Origin: Fischerella sp.
Lineage (GTDB): Bacteria; Cyanobacteriota; Cyanobacteriia; Cyanobacteriales; Nostocaceae
Length of the DNA: 5,201 bases
Reading direction: 5' to 3'
Assembly (NCBI GenBank): GCA_026419705.1
Contig: JANZYY010000403.1
Location: forward strand, 1 to 5,201
Positions 4,376 to 5,201 of the stretch are shown here, in pieces. Position 1 is the stretch's first letter. Each line of letters opens with the position of its first letter. The notes beneath the pieces are model-generated. The model was not told the DNA's origin and ran no database searches. It saw only the letters and a program-made list of their open reading frames with translations. A program made the position numbers and the translations under genes.

Positions 4376-5201
4376 ATGGTTTCTGCGATCAAAGTAAATC
4401 TACCGCAGCAATCTTATGATATTGCGATCGCACCTGGTAGTTTAGATCAATTGGGCGATCGCATGACTGATTTGCAGCTAGGTAAGAAGGTACTGCTGGT
4501 TTCTAACCCGAATGTCTTTCAATTTTACGGGCAAAGAGCGATCGCATCACTCCAAGCCGCTGGTTTTGAAGTTGCTAGCTACATTTTACCTGATGGAGAA
4601 AACTACAAAACTTTAGAATCTGTAGAAAAAATCTACGATGCAGCCCTAGAAAATCGCTTAGAGCGCTCCGCCACGATGGTAGCTTTGGGAGGTGGCGTCA
4701 TTGGTGATATGACAGGCTTTGCAGCAGCGACTTGGTTGCGTGGAATCAACTTTGTGCAAGTACCCACCACCCTTTTAGCAATGGTGGATGCAGCAATTGG
4801 TGGCAAAACAGGCGTGAATCATCCCCAAGGCAAAAACTTGATCGGAGCATTTCATCAACCGCGACTGGTATTAATTGATCCAGAAGTGTTGAAAACGCTA
4901 CCCGTCCGAGAATTTCGTGCTGGCATGGCGGAGGTAATCAAGTATGGTGTAGTTTGGGATGCTCAGTTGTTTGGCGAGTTGGAAGCGAGTCAGCGTCTGG
5001 ATGAAATGAAATATTTGATACTCCCAACCTCTACCCCCCTTTCCGAGGGAGGCGAGGGGAGATATTCACTCATAGACAGCGTATTAACTCGCTCATGTCA
5101 AGCTAAAGCCGACGTCGTCAGCAAAGATGAAAAAGAAGCGGGACTGCGAGCGATACTCAATTACGGACACACCATTGGTCATGCTGTGGAGAGCTTAACA
5201 G
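4376..5201 (+). CDS. aroB: 3-Dehydroquinate synthase, N-terminal 275 codons; 3' end beyond the window
   Basis: AroB converts the seven-carbon sugar phosphate DAHP to 3-dehydroquinate, the second step of the shikimate pathway to aromatic amino acids and quinones, using NAD and a divalent metal. Visible blocks are LPDGENYKTLE (71-81), the NAD loop GGGVIGDMTGFAA (105-117), VPTTLLAMVDAAIGGKTGVN (129-148), GKNLIGAFHQP (152-162), FRAGMAEVIKYG (180-191) and NYGHTIGHA (262-270). The metal ligands E186 and H265 are present; the third ligand lies beyond the edge. About 100 residues are missing. The ATG at 4376 is chosen because AGGGG (4365-4369) sits 6 bases upstream and MVSAIKVNLPQQ resembles remembered Nostoc AroB starts; in-frame ATGs at 4373 and 4355 are alternatives. 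An apparent 14-residue insertion lies at 216-229. Three HIP1 sites fall within the first 57 codons. Confidence 0.96.
   Translation, partial: MVSAIKVNLPQQSYDIAIAPGSLDQLGDRMTDLQLGKKVLLVSNPNVFQFYGQRAIASLQAAGFEVASYILPDGENYKTLESVEKIYDAALENRLERSATMVALGGGVIGDMTGFAAATWLRGINFVQVPTTLLAMVDAAIGGKTGVNHPQGKNLIGAFHQPRLVLIDPEVLKTLPVREFRAGMAEVIKYGVVWDAQLFGELEASQRLDEMKYLILPTSTPLSEGGEGRYSLIDSVLTRSCQAKADVVSKDEKEAGLRAILNYGHTIGHAVESLT
4424..4545. repeat. Cluster of three HIP1 (GCGATCGC) octamers in aroB
   Basis: Perfect copies stand at 4424-4431, 4455-4462 and 4538-4545. HIP1 is a highly over-represented palindrome of many cyanobacterial genomes. No other perfect copy occurs in the window; a near match, GCGATCGG, lies in the TAXI gene near 2081-2088. 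Confidence 0.9.
5021..5062 (+). repeat. Apparent 42 bp in-frame repeat-like insertion within aroB
   Basis: Codons 216-229 encode LPTSTPLSEGGEGR, a low-complexity stretch between conserved helices. Compared with a remembered Nostoc AroB, removing exactly these 14 codons restores the usual spacing between LEAS.RLD and LTRSCQAKADVV. The DNA is C-rich then G-rich (a run of six C, later GGGAGG and GGGG) and can form a hairpin, CCTTTC-CGA-GGGAGG with wobble pairs plus an outer CCCC/GGGG. It resembles dispersed C/G-rich repeats of filamentous cyanobacteria. The frame stays open, so the protein is probably functional with an extra surface loop. Confidence 0.6.

Noticed and set aside
1..5201. CRISPR array, tRNA, rRNA, transposase or phage genes
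   Set aside because: No spaced direct repeats of CRISPR size, no tRNA-like fold and no mobile-element protein were found on either strand.

Overview
The window looks like chromosomal DNA from a filamentous, probably Nostocales-type, cyanobacterium. It encodes a PetL subunit of the photosynthetic cytochrome b6f complex. It carries three copies of the HIP1 octamer GCGATCGC and short tandem 7-8 bp repeats of the kind common in Nostoc relatives. The AroB and BioB sequences fit the same origin. The exact species cannot be read from the window.

Left half (1-2715, all minus strand): three genes run in the same direction. A TAXI-family substrate-binding protein (1141-2715) is followed after 12 bp by a RimJ-type N-acetyltransferase (559-1128), then after 58 bp by the first third of a SelO protein adenylyltransferase that leaves the window at base 1. 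The first pair is spaced like an operon and the third gene may belong to it. RimJ and SelO both modify other proteins. No TRAP permease gene is visible near the TAXI protein.

Middle (2716-3984): a 279 bp divergent intergenic region precedes a complete biotin synthase gene, bioB, on the plus strand. It starts with GTG behind a strong ribosome binding site. Short blocks around that site are duplicated just upstream.

Right part (3985-5201): bioB converges on a 31-codon petL gene (4061-4156, minus), which is easy to miss because of its size. petL is flanked by degenerate octanucleotide repeats that point in opposite directions. Between petL and the divergent aroB lies a repeat-rich spacer: a heptamer array interrupted by a perfect 16 bp palindrome, then C-rich octamers and heptamers, then a small palindrome overlapping a possible -10 box. 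aroB (3-dehydroquinate synthase, shikimate pathway) runs off the right edge and carries what looks like a 42 bp in-frame, GC-rich, hairpin-forming insertion.

Most of the window is ordinary housekeeping and photosynthesis genes, and I see no clear new multi-gene system. The observations most worth checking are the aroB insertion, the TAXI protein with a membrane anchor and an internally duplicated cytoplasmic tail, the unlisted petL gene, and the nested repeats between petL and aroB.
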